Positions 22,871 to 33,177 of a stretch of 43,306 nucleotides of DNA are shown here, piece by piece (position 1 is the stretch's first letter; the number at the start of each line of letters is the position of its first letter). The stretch is from assembly GCF_024345975.1 (NCBI RefSeq), contig NZ_JAGQCD010000028.1:1-43306 (forward strand), given 5' to 3'. This DNA is from Cyanobium sp. Cruz-8D1. GTDB lineage: Bacteria > Cyanobacteriota > Cyanobacteriia > PCC-6307 > Cyanobiaceae. The translations under genes and the position numbers were made by a program. The notes under the pieces were generated by a model. It searched no databases. It saw only the letters and a list, made by a program, of their open reading frames with translations, and was not told the DNA's origin.

Positions 22871-23755
22871 TCAGCCCCCGGCCCGCCAGGCGGCGGCGAC
22901 CCGATCGGTCTGGTCGATGTGGGGCAGGTGGCCGCACTCCGCCAGCTCGCTGATGCGAGAGCCCAACAGAGCCTGGGCGGCCCGTTTCTGCGGGGCGCGC
23001 AGGATCCGGTCATCGGCGCCCCAGAGCACCGCCAAGGGCTCGGGGGGCAGCGGAGCGCCGCAGCCGGCGAAGCCGCCGCTGCGGGCGAAACGGCGCAGGG
23101 CCTCGGCCCAGCCGGGCGTCCTCAGGTGCAGCGAGGCGATCTCCAGCTCCGCCGGGCCGACGTCCCGATCGGGGTCGGCAAAGGCGCTGCGGCAGAGGCC
23201 GCGGCGCACCGACGGCAGGGCCAGGAAGCGCACCCCCAGCCCATCCAGCAGCGGTGGCAGGGGCATGGGGCGGCCGGTGAGTCCGGCCGGGGCCAGCAGC
23301 AGTAACCGCTCAAAGCGCCCGGGGTGGCGCCGGGCCAGGGCCACCGCCACCGCACCGCCCATCGAGGCGCCGATCAGGCCCAGCGGCTGGGCGCCGGCAG
23401 GCTGTTGGCGATCGAACGCCTCCAGAAAAGCGTCCAGGTGCCGCAACACAGCCTCAGGGGTGTAATCACGATCAGCGGGCCTGGGGCAGAAGCCGAAGCC
23501 ATGCAGGTCGGGGATCAGCAGCCGGTGGCTTGGCGCCAGCAGGGGGGCGAGGCGGCGGAACTCCAGGAAGGAACTGTCGAAACCATGCAGCAGCAGCAGG
23601 GGCGGCCCCTGCCCCAGCACCGCTACCGGCCAGAGCTCAGGGTGCTCGGGCAACTCCCACCACTCCACGGCGCCGGCCAGGCTGCGACCCAACGGGTCGA
23701 GCAGGGAGTCAGCGGCAGCGGCGACCAGATCGCGGCCGTCTGGGCTGTCCTTCAC
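22871..23755 (-). CDS. Alpha/beta-hydrolase
   Basis: 294 aa. It has an oxyanion-hole stretch PLLLLHGFDSSFLEFRRLAP, a nucleophile elbow GASMGG (S131), an acid in LWGADDRIL and a histidine in ECGHLPHIDQTD. This is the usual Ser-Asp-His triad of small cytosolic hydrolases or esterases. Cyanobacterial homologues are annotated only generally; the substrate is unknown. Its ATG overlaps the stop of the GldA-like gene by four bases, so the two are translationally coupled. Confidence 0.9.
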   Translation of the reverse strand: MKDSPDGRDLVAAAADSLLDPLGRSLAGAVEWWELPEHPELWPVAVLGQGPPLLLLHGFDSSFLEFRRLAPLLAPSHRLLIPDLHGFGFCPRPADRDYTPEAVLRHLDAFLEAFDRQQPAGAQPLGLIGASMGGAVAVALARRHPGRFERLLLLAPAGLTGRPMPLPPLLDGLGVRFLALPSVRRGLCRSAFADPDRDVGPAELEIASLHLRTPGWAEALRRFARSGGFAGCGAPLPPEPLAVLWGADDRILRAPQKRAAQALLGSRISELAECGHLPHIDQTDRVAAAWRAGG

Positions 23756-24855
23756 GCCTGCTGCCGGTCAGCGGTGGCGCCCACCATGGCGGCCAGCAGG
23801 TCTTCGGGGGCCACCGTGAAGGGCAGATGGTGCAGGTCGGAGCCCTCGCGGCAAGCGAAGCGGCAGACCTGACGCAGCTCCTCAAGCGTGGCCCCGCCGA
23901 GCCCCACGGCCTCGAGATCGGTGGGCAGCCCCAGCCGGCGGAAGAAGGGGAGCAACTGGCGGCGGGCCTGGGCCGCCAGCCGGTTGCCCGCCAACTGCTC
24001 CTCCAGCCACAACTGCACCAACACCCCGAATCCCACCTTCTCGCCATGGAGATGGCCGTGGGTGGCGGCAAGCTGGGTGAGTCCGTTGTGGACGGCATGG
24101 GCGGCCACGGTGCGGCAGCGGGCGCCGCCGATGCCGCCGATCAGTCCGGCCGTGAGGCCGCAACCCTCAGCCACCCGCACCCAGGTCTCACTGCTGGGGT
24201 CCGCTACGGCCGCTTCCCCTTCCAGCAGCAGCAGATCCCGCAGCAGGCGGGCCATCTGCACCGCCTGCTGCACCAGGCCATCGCCACTGGAGCCGCTGCT
24301 CACCGAGGCCTCGTACCACTTGGCCACCGCATCGGCGATGCCGCTGGCCAGGGTGCGCGCCGGCGCCTGCCGCACCAGGTCGTGGTCGAAGACGAGCAGA
24401 TCGGGGCAGCGATCAAGGGCCACATCGCCCAGGAAGGCCCCGTCAGGGGTGTAAAGGTTGGCCAAGGCCGTCCAGCCGGCACAGGTGGCGGCACTGGTGG
24501 GCACGGTGATGCAGGGCAGACCGAGGCGATGGGCCAACAGCTTGCCCGCATCCAGCACCTTGCCGCCTCCGGCTGCGATCAGGGCGTCACAGCCGGAGGC
24601 ACGAGCCTGCTGGGCCAGGGGCCCTAAATCCTCCTCGCAACAGTCGCGCAACCCTTGGCTGGCCGCCGGTTGGGCTCCGGCCCGCTCCAGATCAACCAGT
24701 AGCTGCTGGCGCAGCGGGTAGGTGGAAGCACTGCGCCCGAGCAGGAAGGGACGCTGGCCCAGGGCCACGACGCGGGGCAGGGCTTCGGACCACGCCCCGC
24801 CACCACGCAGCACCACGGCTGGAGCGATGGCGTTGGTCTGCAGGGAATCCGTCAT
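23752..24855 (-). CDS. Iron-containing alcohol / glycerol dehydrogenase-like protein
   Basis: 367 aa with the GldA-type fold: an NAD-binding GGGKVLDAGKLLA region, PTSAATCAGWTALANLY, and metal ligands expected from SGIADAVAKWYEA (Asp), RTVAAHAVHNGL (His) and GHLHGEKVGFG (His). This set matches glycerol dehydrogenase and glycerol-1-phosphate dehydrogenase relatives. In picocyanobacteria homologues are annotated as iron-containing alcohol dehydrogenase; the substrate is unproven. It starts at ATG 24855 and leads a small leftward operon with the hydrolase and the DUF1499 protein. Confidence 0.88.
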   Translation of the reverse strand: MTDSLQTNAIAPAVVLRGGGAWSEALPRVVALGQRPFLLGRSASTYPLRQQLLVDLERAGAQPAASQGLRDCCEEDLGPLAQQARASGCDALIAAGGGKVLDAGKLLAHRLGLPCITVPTSAATCAGWTALANLYTPDGAFLGDVALDRCPDLLVFDHDLVRQAPARTLASGIADAVAKWYEASVSSGSSGDGLVQQAVQMARLLRDLLLLEGEAAVADPSSETWVRVAEGCGLTAGLIGGIGGARCRTVAAHAVHNGLTQLAATHGHLHGEKVGFGVLVQLWLEEQLAGNRLAAQARRQLLPFFRRLGLPTDLEAVGLGGATLEELRQVCRFACREGSDLHHLPFTVAPEDLLAAMVGATADRQQA

Positions 24856-24891
24856 GGCCGACTACCTATCATTGAAATGTAGAAGTCGGCC
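24856..24891. promoter_or_regulatory. Hairpin between clpC stop and GldA-like start
   Basis: GGCCGACT (24856-24863) pairs with AGTCGGCC (24884-24891) across a 20-base AT-rich loop. There is no T-run on either strand, so it is not a classic terminator. It may mark the end of the clpC message or the leader of the next gene. Confidence 0.35.
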
Positions 24892-24909
24892 GATCGGCGT
24901 TGCGTCGAC

Positions 24910-27471
24910 TCAGGCGCTGGCACCGGCCAGTTCCGGCAGAGGGGGGGTGATCGACTGCTTGCGGATCACCACCTGCTTGTCGTCATCGACGTCCACCAGA
25001 CAGGCATCGCCATCGCTGATCCGGCCGGAGAGGAATTCCTCCGCCAGCGAATCCTCGAGCAGACGCATCACGGCACGACGCAAGGGCCTGGCGCCGTAGC
25101 TGGGGTTGTAGCCCTCTTCGACGAGACGCTCCTTGAAGGCCTCGGTGACGGACATGCCAATCCCCTTGTCCTGCATGCGGGCGAAGACCTCCCTCAACAT
25201 GATCTCAGCGATCAGCTTGACTTCGTCGCGGGTGAGCTGACGGAAGACAATGATTTCGTCGAGGCGGTTGAGGAACTCAGGGCGGAAGTACTGCTTGAGC
25301 TCTTCGTTGACGAGGGAGCGGATGCGGTTGTACTGGGTTTCCTCCACGTCGCCGCCGCCGAACTCGAAGCCCAGACCACCACCGCCTTTCTCGATCACTT
25401 TCGAACCGATGTTCGAGGTCATGATGATCAGGGTGTTCTTGAAGTCGACCGTCCGGCCCTTGGAGTCGGTGAGCCGCCCATCCTCAAGCAGCTGGAGCAG
25501 GAGGTTGAACACATCGGGGTGGGCCTTCTCGATCTCGTCGAACAGCACCACGGTGTAGGGACGACGGCGAACGGCTTCCGTCAGCTGGCCGCCCTCGTTG
25601 AAGCCCACGTAGCCAGGAGGCGAACCGATCAGCTTGCTGACGGTGTGGCGCTCCATGAATTCGCTCATGTCCAGGCGGATCATGGCGTCTTCGCTGCCGA
25701 AGAAGTAAGCCGCCAGGGCCTTGGTGAGTTCCGTCTTACCGACGCCGGTGGGGCCGGAGAAGATGAAACTGGCGATCGGTCGGTTGGGGTTCTTGAGGCC
25801 AACGCGGGCCCGGCGGATGGCCCGGGACACGGCCTTGACGGCCTCGTCCTGGCCGATGAGGCGCTGGTGGAGGGTCTCCTCCATGTTGAGCAGCTTCACC
25901 GACTCGCTCTCGGTGAGCTTCTGCACCGGCACCCCGGTCCAGGAAGCGACGATCTGGGCGATGTCCTCCTCGGTGACCAAAGGAGCGCGGCTTTCATCGG
26001 TGCCGCCGCCATCATCGGGGGGAGCGACTCCGGAGAAGGAGGAACCTCCCGTTTCGGCAGGGACAGGGGAACTGGCGGGTTCGTCGTCGCGGCGGGCCTG
26101 GAGGATCGAGCGAATCTGGTCGCGCAATTCAACTTCCTTGTCGCGCAGTTCACCGGCCTTGCTGAAGTCCTGCTGGCGGACGGCGTCCTCCTTCTCCTTC
26201 TGCACGCCGCGCAACTGCTTGTCGACCTCCTTGGCCGCCGGAGGCAGCTTGGAGTTGAGCAGCCGCACGCGGCTGCCTGCCTCATCGATCAGGTCGATGG
26301 CCTTGTCGGGCAGGAAGCGGTCGCTGATATAGCGGTCGCCCAGGGTGGCGGCGGCGACCAGGGCCTCGTCGCTGATCTTGAGGCGGTGGTGCTGCTCATA
26401 GCGCTCCCGCAGCCCCTTGAGGATCTCGATCGTGTCGATCACCGAGGGCTCGCCGACCATCACCGGCTGGAAGCGGCGCTCGAGGGCCGCATCGCGCTCG
26501 ATGTGTTTGCGGTACTCGTCGAGGGTGGTGGCGCCGATGCATTGCAGCTCACCGCGGGCCAGGGCGGGCTTGAGGATGTTGGCGGCATCGATGGCGCCTT
26601 CGGCGGCGCCAGCACCGATCAGGGTGTGCACCTCGTCGATCACCAGAATCACGTTCCCGGCGGAGCGGATCTCCTCCATGATCTTCTTGAGGCGCTCCTC
26701 AAACTCACCGCGGTATTTGGTGCCGGCCACCAGCAGGCCGATGTCGAGGGTGAGAACCCGTTTGTCCTCCAGGATGTCGGGGATCTCGCCCTGGGTGATG
26801 CGCTGGGCCAGACCTTCGGCGATGGCGGTCTTGCCGACGCCGGGTTCGCCGATCAACACGGGGTTGTTCTTGGTGCGGCGACCCAGGATCTGGATCACCC
26901 GGTCGATCTCGTTGTGGCGGCCAACGACCGGATCAAGCTTGGCCTCGGCGGCCAGCTGGGTGAGGTTGCTGCCGAACTCATCGAGGGTGGGGGTCTTGGT
27001 GGATCCCTTGCCCGAACTGCCGGAGGCCACTTCGGCCGTTTCGCCCAGCATGCGGATCACCTGGGTGCGGACCTTGGCCAGGTCGACGCCGAGGTTCTCG
27101 AGCACACGGGCTGCCACCCCCTCACCCTCACGGATGAGACCGAGCAGGAGGTGCTCAGTGCCGATGTAGTTATGGCCGAGCTGGCGGGCTTCCTCGAGGG
27201 ACAACTCCAGTACCCGTTTGGCTCGCGGCGTGAAGGGGATCTCGACGGCAACGAAGCCGGAACCCCTGCCGATGATCTTCTCGACCTCGACCCGGGCGTC
27301 TTTGAGGTTGACCCCCATCGACTTGAGAACCTTGGCGGCGACACCGGTGCCCTCGCCGATCAGGCCCAGCAGGATCTGCTCGGTGCCGACGAAGTTGTGG
27401 CCGAGGCGGCGGGCCTCTTCCTGGGCCAGCATGATCACCTTGATGGCCTTCTCGGTAAACCGCTCGAACAT
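24910..27471 (-). CDS. clpC: ATP-dependent Clp protease ATPase subunit ClpC
   Basis: 853 aa. There is a double Clp N-domain ([20 protein letters not shown], then [20 protein letters not shown], repeated as [20 protein letters not shown]). AAA+ module 1 has [12 protein letters not shown]-type middle region ([19 protein letters not shown]) marks ClpC rather than ClpB or ClpA. AAA+ module 2 has [14 protein letters not shown]. The loop [15 protein letters not shown] follows, as in ClpC. It unfolds substrates for ClpP/R and, in cyanobacteria, is essential. The 177-bp region upstream holds an AT-rich patch that is probably its promoter. Confidence 0.98.
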   Translation of the reverse strand: MFERFTEKAIKVIMLAQEEARRLGHNFVGTEQILLGLIGEGTGVAAKVLKSMGVNLKDARVEVEKIIGRGSGFVAVEIPFTPRAKRVLELSLEEARQLGHNYIGTEHLLLGLIREGEGVAARVLENLGVDLAKVRTQVIRMLGETAEVASGSSGKGSTKTPTLDEFGSNLTQLAAEAKLDPVVGRHNEIDRVIQILGRRTKNNPVLIGEPGVGKTAIAEGLAQRITQGEIPDILEDKRVLTLDIGLLVAGTKYRGEFEERLKKIMEEIRSAGNVILVIDEVHTLIGAGAAEGAIDAANILKPALARGELQCIGATTLDEYRKHIERDAALERRFQPVMVGEPSVIDTIEILKGLRERYEQHHRLKISDEALVAAATLGDRYISDRFLPDKAIDLIDEAGSRVRLLNSKLPPAAKEVDKQLRGVQKEKEDAVRQQDFSKAGELRDKEVELRDQIRSILQARRDDEPASSPVPAETGGSSFSGVAPPDDGGGTDESRAPLVTEEDIAQIVASWTGVPVQKLTESESVKLLNMEETLHQRLIGQDEAVKAVSRAIRRARVGLKNPNRPIASFIFSGPTGVGKTELTKALAAYFFGSEDAMIRLDMSEFMERHTVSKLIGSPPGYVGFNEGGQLTEAVRRRPYTVVLFDEIEKAHPDVFNLLLQLLEDGRLTDSKGRTVDFKNTLIIMTSNIGSKVIEKGGGGLGFEFGGGDVEETQYNRIRSLVNEELKQYFRPEFLNRLDEIIVFRQLTRDEVKLIAEIMLREVFARMQDKGIGMSVTEAFKERLVEEGYNPSYGARPLRRAVMRLLEDSLAEEFLSGRISDGDACLVDVDDDKQVVIRKQSITPPLPELAGASA

Positions 27472-27599
27472 GGGGCGGGACCTGATGCAAGTGCACCCAA
27501 CCTATCAGGGTTGAAGGGCTCAGTGGGAGGCCGAGAGCACTCTTTAGCGAAACGCTTGTGCCGCAAGCGCTCAGGGGAAGCTGAAAACAATCAACATGC

Positions 27600-27640
27600 A
27601 GAGAATGATCGGATGTAGGTATAGATATCTACGGTTATCC
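27600..27640 (-). promoter_or_regulatory. AT-rich patch, probable clpC promoter region
   Basis: Upstream of clpC lies one of the few AT-rich stretches in the window, centred on the 10-bp palindrome TAGATATCTA (27622-27631), with TATACC-type sequence next to it on the minus strand. A short 6-bp-arm repeat CGCTTG/CAAGCG (27553-27569) lies between it and the gene. No convincing -35 box can be paired, so the promoter call is tentative. Confidence 0.3.
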
Positions 27641-27648
27641 GCACCCTT

Positions 27649-28113
27649 TCACCTCTTCAGGTTGACCCATTGGATCAGGGCATCCTCGCCATTGCGGTAG
27701 TAACCATGACGGATGCCGGCGGTACGGAACCCCAGGGCCCCATAGAGCCCCTTCCCGGGCCCGTTCCCGGCCGCCACCTCCAGGGTGGCCCGGGTGGCGC
27801 CGCTGCGCAGCCCGGCCTGCATCAGCGCCTCCAGGATCCTGCGCCCCAGTCCCCGACGGCGGTGGCTAGGGGCCACCGCCACCAGGGTGATGTGGAGCTC
27901 GTCGACCACCAGCCAGCCGCAGGCCATGGCCAGCAGGTCCGGCCCCTGGGCCAGGCCGAGACCCGGCCGTGCCTCCTCCTCCAGTTCCCGCTGCCACTGG
28001 GCCAGGCTCCAGATCCCACCCAGGGCGGCCCGATCCAGCTCCAGGCAGGCGCCCGCGTGGCTTGGGGCCAGCTGGATCAGCGTCGGGGACGGCAGCGATG
28101 ACGGGGACGGCAC
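27649..28113 (-). CDS. rimI: Ribosomal protein S18-alanine N-acetyltransferase-like (RimI)
   Basis: 154 aa from GTG 28113. A GNAT fold with the acetyl-CoA loop VAPSHRRRGLGRRILEALM and the C-terminal ARATLEVAAGNGPGKGLYGA, then LGFRTAGIRHGYYRNGEDAL. The G-I-R-x-x-Y-Y pattern is typical of RimI. It acetylates the N-terminal alanine of S18 in E. coli; here that role is inferred. Its place between clpC and lysA is the usual picocyanobacterial order. It is divergent from lysA with a 62-bp gap. Confidence 0.9.
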   Translation of the reverse strand: MPSPSSLPSPTLIQLAPSHAGACLELDRAALGGIWSLAQWQRELEEEARPGLGLAQGPDLLAMACGWLVVDELHITLVAVAPSHRRRGLGRRILEALMQAGLRSGATRATLEVAAGNGPGKGLYGALGFRTAGIRHGYYRNGEDALIQWVNLKR

Positions 28114-28175
28114 AGCCGGTGCGCACGGAGATCCTTACGATCAGACATCTTGATCTCTTCCCTGGGCAGGCCGTC

Positions 28176-29591
28176 ATGGTGACCAGCGCATCTCCGGCGA
28201 CCGATTCGGTCGCGCCTGCCGCCGGGGAGGCTGCAGCGCCGTTCGAGCAAGGACGCGATCGCCTCAGCCCCAACCGCAACCTGGCCCCGCTCACCGCCCA
28301 GCTCGACGGCCTCGGCCGACTGGAGGTGGGGGGGATGGCGCTGGGCGATCTGGCCCAGACCTATGGCACCCCGCTCTACGTGCTCGACGAGGAGACCCTG
28401 CGGGCCACCTGCCGGGCCTACCGGCAGGCGCTGGCCGCCCATTACCCGGGCGAAGCCCTGGCCCTCTATGCCTCCAAGGCCAACAGCTCCCTGGCGATCA
28501 CGGCGCTGGTGGCCTCCGAGGGGCTGGGCCTCGATGCGGTCTCGGCCGGCGAACTGCTCACGGCCCTTCAAGGCGGTATGCCGGCGGAGCGCATCGTCTT
28601 CCACGGCAACAACAAGTCGGCCGAGGAGCTCCAGCTCGCCATCGACCGGGGCGTCACCGTGGTGCTCGACAACTGGAATGACATTGACCTGCTCTCCGCC
28701 CTGGCGGCCGGGCGGAGCCAGCCGCTGCGGCTGCTGGTGCGATTCACACCGGGCATTGAGTGCCACACCCACGAGTACATCCGCACCGGCCACCTCGACA
28801 GCAAGTTCGGCTTCGACCCCGACCAGCTGGAGTCGGTGCTGCGTCACCTGGCCGGCTGCCCCTGGGCCCGGGTGGATGGCCTGCATGCCCACATCGGCTC
28901 CCAGATCTTCGAACTGGAGCCCCACCGCGATCTGGCTGCGGTGATGGCGGAGGCCCTGGTCGTGGCCCGCTCCCTGGGCCACCCCTGCGGCGATCTCAAT
29001 GTCGGCGGCGGCCTCGGCATCCGTTACGTGGGCTCGGATGATCCCCCGAGCATCCAGGAGTGGGTGCGGGTGGTGGCGGGGGCCGTGGCGGAAGCCTGCA
29101 GCCAGCGCCAGTTGGAGCTGCCACGGCTGCTGTGCGAACCCGGCCGCTCCCTGGTGGCCACGGCCGGCCTGACCCTCTACACGGTGGGCAGCCGCAAGGA
29201 CATCCCGGGCCTGCGCACCTACGTGTCGGTGGATGGCGGCATGAGCGACAACCCCCGACCGATCACCTACCAATCCCTTTACACGGCCGTGCTGGCCGAC
29301 CGCCCCCTGGCCGAGGGCAGCGACGTGGTGACCGTGGCCGGCAAGCACTGCGAGTCCGGCGACGTGCTGCTGCACGACGTCCGGCTTCCCGTCACTGCGC
29401 CGGGAGACGTGCTCGCCGTGTTCGCCACCGGGGCCTACAACGCGGCGATGGGCTCGAACTACAACCGCATCCCCCGGCCGGCGGCGGTGCTCGTCCACAA
29501 CGGTGTGGCGGATGTGGTGCAGCGGCGGGAACAGCCGGAAGACCTACTGCGCTACGACGTTCTGCCGCACCGACTCCTGCCGGTATCCTGA
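28176..29591 (+). CDS. lysA: Diaminopimelate decarboxylase
   Basis: 471 aa from ATG 28176. This is an alanine-racemase-like fold-III PLP enzyme: the PLP lysine is K101 in ALYASKANSSLAI, HIGSQIFELEPH and NVGGGLGIRY line the barrel, and CESGD with the catalytic cysteine follows (GKHCESGDVLLHD). It makes L-lysine from meso-diaminopimelate, the last step of the pathway, and so draws on the same precursor as peptidoglycan. It heads a rightward operon with cdaA, uppS and bioB. The first 30 or so residues are variable, so the exact start is less sure than the gene. Confidence 0.96.
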   Translation: MVTSASPATDSVAPAAGEAAAPFEQGRDRLSPNRNLAPLTAQLDGLGRLEVGGMALGDLAQTYGTPLYVLDEETLRATCRAYRQALAAHYPGEALALYASKANSSLAITALVASEGLGLDAVSAGELLTALQGGMPAERIVFHGNNKSAEELQLAIDRGVTVVLDNWNDIDLLSALAAGRSQPLRLLVRFTPGIECHTHEYIRTGHLDSKFGFDPDQLESVLRHLAGCPWARVDGLHAHIGSQIFELEPHRDLAAVMAEALVVARSLGHPCGDLNVGGGLGIRYVGSDDPPSIQEWVRVVAGAVAEACSQRQLELPRLLCEPGRSLVATAGLTLYTVGSRKDIPGLRTYVSVDGGMSDNPRPITYQSLYTAVLADRPLAEGSDVVTVAGKHCESGDVLLHDVRLPVTAPGDVLAVFATGAYNAAMGSNYNRIPRPAAVLVHNGVADVVQRREQPEDLLRYDVLPHRLLPVS

Positions 29592-29639
29592 CAGCGTCAG
29601 GCGGCTTTCCGTTGAACCGGCCTGCCCATCTGTTGTGTT

Positions 29640-30455
29640 GTGATCTGGCTGCGGCTCATCGATTTCCGCCTGCTGCTCGATCTTCTGTTCGCCTCCCTGC
29701 TCGGGCTGCTTCTGCTCGGGCGGGTCACGGAAGAGCGCACCCTTTGGCTGCTGCGGGGCTATCTGTTCCTGGTGGCGCTGGCCTGGTTCGTGCAGCGCTA
29801 CGCCAACCTGCCGCTCACCAGCAGCCTGGTGGACGCCCTGGTGCTGGCTTGCAGCCTCGCCCTGGCGATCCTGTGGCAGGGGGAATTGCGGCGCCTGATG
29901 GAGCTGCTGGGCACCGGGCGCCTCGGGGTGCTGTTCGCTGATCGCAGCCGTGATCAGCTGGCGTCGGGGTCGGTGAACCTGCTCACCGAAGCCGCCGGCC
30001 GCCTCTCCCAGGCCCGTTGTGGGGCCTTGATCGTGCTCGACCTGGGCAGCGATCTGCGCCCCGAAGACTTCCTCAACCCCGGCATCCGCATCGACGCCCA
30101 CCTCTCCGTCGACCTGATCCTCAACCTGTTCGCCGTCGATACCCCGCTCCACGACGGCGCCATGCTGATCCAGAAAAACCGCATCGTGGCGGCCGGTGTG
30201 ATCCTGCCCCTCTCCCGCCAGGGGCTGAACCGCTACGGCACCCGCCACCTGGCCGCCATGGGGCTGACCGAGCGCCACGACGGCTGTTTCTGCATCGTTG
30301 TCTCCGAGGAAACGGGCACCCTGTCGCTGGCGTCCCAGGGCCGGCTGGAGCGGCCGATCACCAGTAGCCGGCTCCACGACCTGCTCAGCGAGGCCCTGGC
30401 CTCCGCGCCCACGGGGCGTAGCGTGGCTGCGGACCTGCCGGAACATCGCGGATGA
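29640..30455 (+). CDS. cdaA: Membrane diadenylate cyclase (CdaA/DisA_N)
   Basis: 271 aa from GTG 29640. Three N-terminal membrane helices ([47 protein letters not shown]) lead into the DAC domain with the nucleotide motif [11 protein letters not shown] (DGA at 172-174) and GTRHLAAMG (200-208). The second motif is usually G-T-R-H-R-A-A; here Leu replaces the second Arg. The enzyme makes c-di-AMP from two ATP; in cyanobacteria c-di-AMP controls potassium/osmotic balance and carbon metabolism. It lies 48 bp after lysA, and its stop overlaps the uppS start by four bases. Confidence 0.93.
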   Translation: MIWLRLIDFRLLLDLLFASLLGLLLLGRVTEERTLWLLRGYLFLVALAWFVQRYANLPLTSSLVDALVLACSLALAILWQGELRRLMELLGTGRLGVLFADRSRDQLASGSVNLLTEAAGRLSQARCGALIVLDLGSDLRPEDFLNPGIRIDAHLSVDLILNLFAVDTPLHDGAMLIQKNRIVAAGVILPLSRQGLNRYGTRHLAAMGLTERHDGCFCIVVSEETGTLSLASQGRLERPITSSRLHDLLSEALASAPTGRSVAADLPEHRG

Positions 30456-31252
30456 GTCGCGCCCTGGCGACCACTCCATCGTCCGATCCCGACCAGCTGC
30501 CCGCCCAGCTGGATCCGGCTCGGCTGCCCCGTCACGTGGCGGTGATCATGGACGGCAACGGCCGTTGGGCCCGCCAGCGCGGTCTGCCCAGGGCCATGGG
30601 TCACAGGGCCGGGGTGGAGACGCTCAAGCGCACCCTGCGCCACTGCAGCGACTGGGGCATCGGCGCCCTCACGGCCTATGCGTTCTCCACCGAGAACTGG
30701 ACCCGACCCGGCGAGGAGGTGGCCTTCCTGATGGCCCTGTTTGAGCGGGTGCTCGCCCGGGAGCTGGAGGCGCTTGAACGCCAGCAGGTGCGCATCCGCT
30801 TCCTGGGCGATCTGGAGCCCCTGCCGGAGGGCCTCAAGGAGTTGATCAGCGACGCCACCGAACGCACCGCCGCCAACAGCGGCATCCATTTCAACGTCTG
30901 CACCAACTACGGCGGCCGCAGCGAACTGGTGCGGGCGGCCCGCCGTCTCGCCGAGCAGGCCGCCCGGGGCGACCTCGATCCGACCAGCATCAACGAGGAC
31001 CTGTTCGCCTCAGAGCTGTTCACGGCCGGCGATGCCGACCCCGACCTGCTGATCCGCACCAGCGGCGAGCAGCGCATCAGCAACTTCCTGCTCTGGCAGC
31101 TGGCCTACGCGGAGCTGCATATCACCGAGGTGCTCTGGCCCGACTTCGACACCGGGGCCCTGCTGGCGGCGCTGCTCGATTATCAGGGGCGCCAGCGCCG
31201 CTTCGGTGGCGTCCAGAGTGGCGTCCAGAACGGTGTGGAGAACGCCCCATGA
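30452..31252 (+). CDS. uppS: Isoprenyl (undecaprenyl) diphosphate synthase
   Basis: 266 aa. It is a cis-prenyltransferase with all five conserved regions: [20 protein letters not shown] (catalytic D34), [37 protein letters not shown] and [19 protein letters not shown], then [15 protein letters not shown]. It builds the C55 lipid carrier for peptidoglycan and glycans from IPP. ATGA overlaps join it to cdaA before and bioB after, so the three are translationally coupled. Confidence 0.97.
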   Translation: MSRALATTPSSDPDQLPAQLDPARLPRHVAVIMDGNGRWARQRGLPRAMGHRAGVETLKRTLRHCSDWGIGALTAYAFSTENWTRPGEEVAFLMALFERVLARELEALERQQVRIRFLGDLEPLPEGLKELISDATERTAANSGIHFNVCTNYGGRSELVRAARRLAEQAARGDLDPTSINEDLFASELFTAGDADPDLLIRTSGEQRISNFLLWQLAYAELHITEVLWPDFDTGALLAALLDYQGRQRRFGGVQSGVQNGVENAP

Positions 31253-32232
31253 CCCTGCGCCACGACTGGTCCCGCCAGGAGATCCAGGCCCTGCTCGAGC
31301 TGCCCCTGATGGATCTGCTGTGGCAGGCCCAGGGCGTCCACCGCAACGCCAACCCCGGCTACCACGTGCAGCTGGCCTCGCTGCTGAGCGTCAAGACGGG
31401 AGGCTGCGAGGAGGACTGCGCCTACTGCCCCCAGTCGATGCACCACCCCAGCGACGTGGGCGGACGACCGCAGCTGGCGGTGGCAGCGGTGCTGGAGCGC
31501 GCCCGCCAGGCCCGGGACGCCGGAGCCCATCGCTTCTGCATGGGCTGGGCCTGGCGGGAGATCCGCGATGGGGCGCCGTTCGAGGCGATGCTCGCCATGG
31601 TGCGGGGCGTGCGGGAGCTGGGTCTGGAGGCCTGTGTCACGGCCGGCATGCTCACAGGCGACCAGGCGGCCCGGCTGGCGGAGGCGGGGCTCACCGCCTA
31701 CAACCACAACCTCGACACCAGCCCCGAGCACTACGGCCGGATCATCTCCACCCGCACCTACCAGGAGCGCCTCGACACCCTGCAGCGGGTGCGGGGCGCC
31801 GGCATCGATCTCTGCTGTGGCGGCATCATCGGCATGGGCGAGACCCAGGACGACCGGGCCGGGCTGCTGCAGGTGCTGGCCTGCCTGGATCCCCACCCCG
31901 AGAGCGTGCCGATCAACGCCCTGGTGGCGGTGGAGGGCACCCCACTGGAGCAGCGGCCAACGGTCGACCCCCTGGAACTGTTGCGGATGGTGGCCACCGC
32001 CCGCATCCTCATGCCCCACAGCCGGGTGCGGCTCAGTGCGGGGCGTGAACAGCTGGGGCGCGAGGCCCAGATCCTCTGTCTGCTGGCGGGCGCCGATTCG
32101 ATCTTCTACGGCGACACCCTGCTCACCACCTCCAACCCCGCGTTGGCCAGCGACCAGGAGCTGCTGCGGGCCGCCGGGGTCAAGGTGGTGCAGCTCGAGG
32201 GCCAGCCGCTCGCCGCCGCCGCCGGCCGCTGA
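31249..32232 (+). CDS. bioB: Biotin synthase
   Basis: 327 aa. It is a radical-SAM enzyme with [11 protein letters not shown] (C53, C57, C60 for the 4Fe-4S cluster), KTGGC before it, [11 protein letters not shown], the [20 protein letters not shown] stretch and [21 protein letters not shown] carries the arginine that helps bind the 2Fe-2S sulfur donor cluster. It inserts sulfur into dethiobiotin to form biotin. It overlaps the uppS stop by four bases and is followed after two bases by trhO. Confidence 0.97.
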   Translation: MTLRHDWSRQEIQALLELPLMDLLWQAQGVHRNANPGYHVQLASLLSVKTGGCEEDCAYCPQSMHHPSDVGGRPQLAVAAVLERARQARDAGAHRFCMGWAWREIRDGAPFEAMLAMVRGVRELGLEACVTAGMLTGDQAARLAEAGLTAYNHNLDTSPEHYGRIISTRTYQERLDTLQRVRGAGIDLCCGGIIGMGETQDDRAGLLQVLACLDPHPESVPINALVAVEGTPLEQRPTVDPLELLRMVATARILMPHSRVRLSAGREQLGREAQILCLLAGADSIFYGDTLLTTSNPALASDQELLRAAGVKVVQLEGQPLAAAAGR

Positions 32233-32234
32233 GG

Positions 32235-33173
32235 GTGCAGGTCGCCGCGTTCTACCGGTTCGTCCCCCTGGCCAGTGAGGAACTGCCCGATTGGCAAACC
32301 AGGCTGCTGGCGCTGGGGAGCGAGACCGGTCTGCTGGGCACCATCCTGCTGGCCAGCGAGGGCATCAACGGCACGGTCGCTGGATCGGCCTCCAGCGTGG
32401 CCGCGCTGCTGGAGCTGCTGCAGGCCGACCCGCGCCTGGCAAACCTGGAAGTGAAGCGCAGCGAGGCCGAGGGGCGGGTGTTCCACCGCTTCAAGGTGCG
32501 CCTCAAGGCGGAGATCGTGACCATGGCCGAGCCCTCGGCGCAACCGTCGCTGGGCACGGGGGTTCCGGTTCCCCCCGAGCACTGGAACGCCCTGCTGGGC
32601 GATCCCGGCACCCTGACCATCGACACCCGCAACCACTACGAGGTGGCCCTGGGCAGCTTTGAAGGCGCCATCGACCCAGGCACCGACAACTTCAGCGATT
32701 TTCCCGCCTGGGTGGAGCAGCGGCTCAGGCCGCTGCTGGCCGAGACGCACCCCCAGCGGCTGGCCCTGTTCTGCACCGGCGGCATCCGCTGCGAGAAAGC
32801 CACCGCCTACCTGCTGGCCCAGGGGTTCGAAAACGTGCTGCAGCTGCAGGGCGGCATCCTCAACTACCTCGAGCGGGTGCCGGAAACCGAGAGCCGCTGG
32901 CAGGGGGAGTGCTATGTGTTCGATCAGCGGGTGGCCCTGAACCACCAGCTGCGGCCGGGGAGTTACCACGTGTGCCACGCCTGCGGCCTGCCCCTGGCCC
33001 CTGCCGACCTGGAGCTGGAGAGCTACGTGGCGGGGGTGAGCTGCCGCCACTGCATCCATCGGTTCACAGCCGCCGACCGGGAGCGCTTCGCCGAGCGCCA
33101 GCGGCAGATGCGGCGGGCCGAGGCCTGCGGCGAGCCCCACATCGGCCGGGCGATGCCCCCCACCGGCGGTTGA
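32235..33173 (+). CDS. trhO: tRNA uridine(34) hydroxylase, rhodanese type (TrhO/YceA)
   Basis: 312 aa from GTG 32235. The N-terminal UPF0176 domain (FYRFVPLASEELPDW, then TILLASEGINGTVAG) precedes a rhodanese domain with the catalytic cysteine C180 in FCTGGIRCEKATAYLLAQG. Two C-x2-C pairs follow (CHAC and CRHC), likely a zinc site. TrhO uses O2 to form 5-hydroxyuridine at tRNA position 34. Length and motif order match the family. It starts two bases after bioB. Confidence 0.93.
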   Translation: MQVAAFYRFVPLASEELPDWQTRLLALGSETGLLGTILLASEGINGTVAGSASSVAALLELLQADPRLANLEVKRSEAEGRVFHRFKVRLKAEIVTMAEPSAQPSLGTGVPVPPEHWNALLGDPGTLTIDTRNHYEVALGSFEGAIDPGTDNFSDFPAWVEQRLRPLLAETHPQRLALFCTGGIRCEKATAYLLAQGFENVLQLQGGILNYLERVPETESRWQGECYVFDQRVALNHQLRPGSYHVCHACGLPLAPADLELESYVAGVSCRHCIHRFTAADRERFAERQRQMRRAEACGEPHIGRAMPPTGG

Positions 33174-33177
33174 GCGG

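Noticed and set aside
25519-27618. 699-codon open frame on the plus strand opposite clpC
   Set aside because: It mirrors clpC codon by codon, has a Gly/Ala/Asp/Leu composition typical of an antisense shadow in high-GC DNA, and shows no domain.
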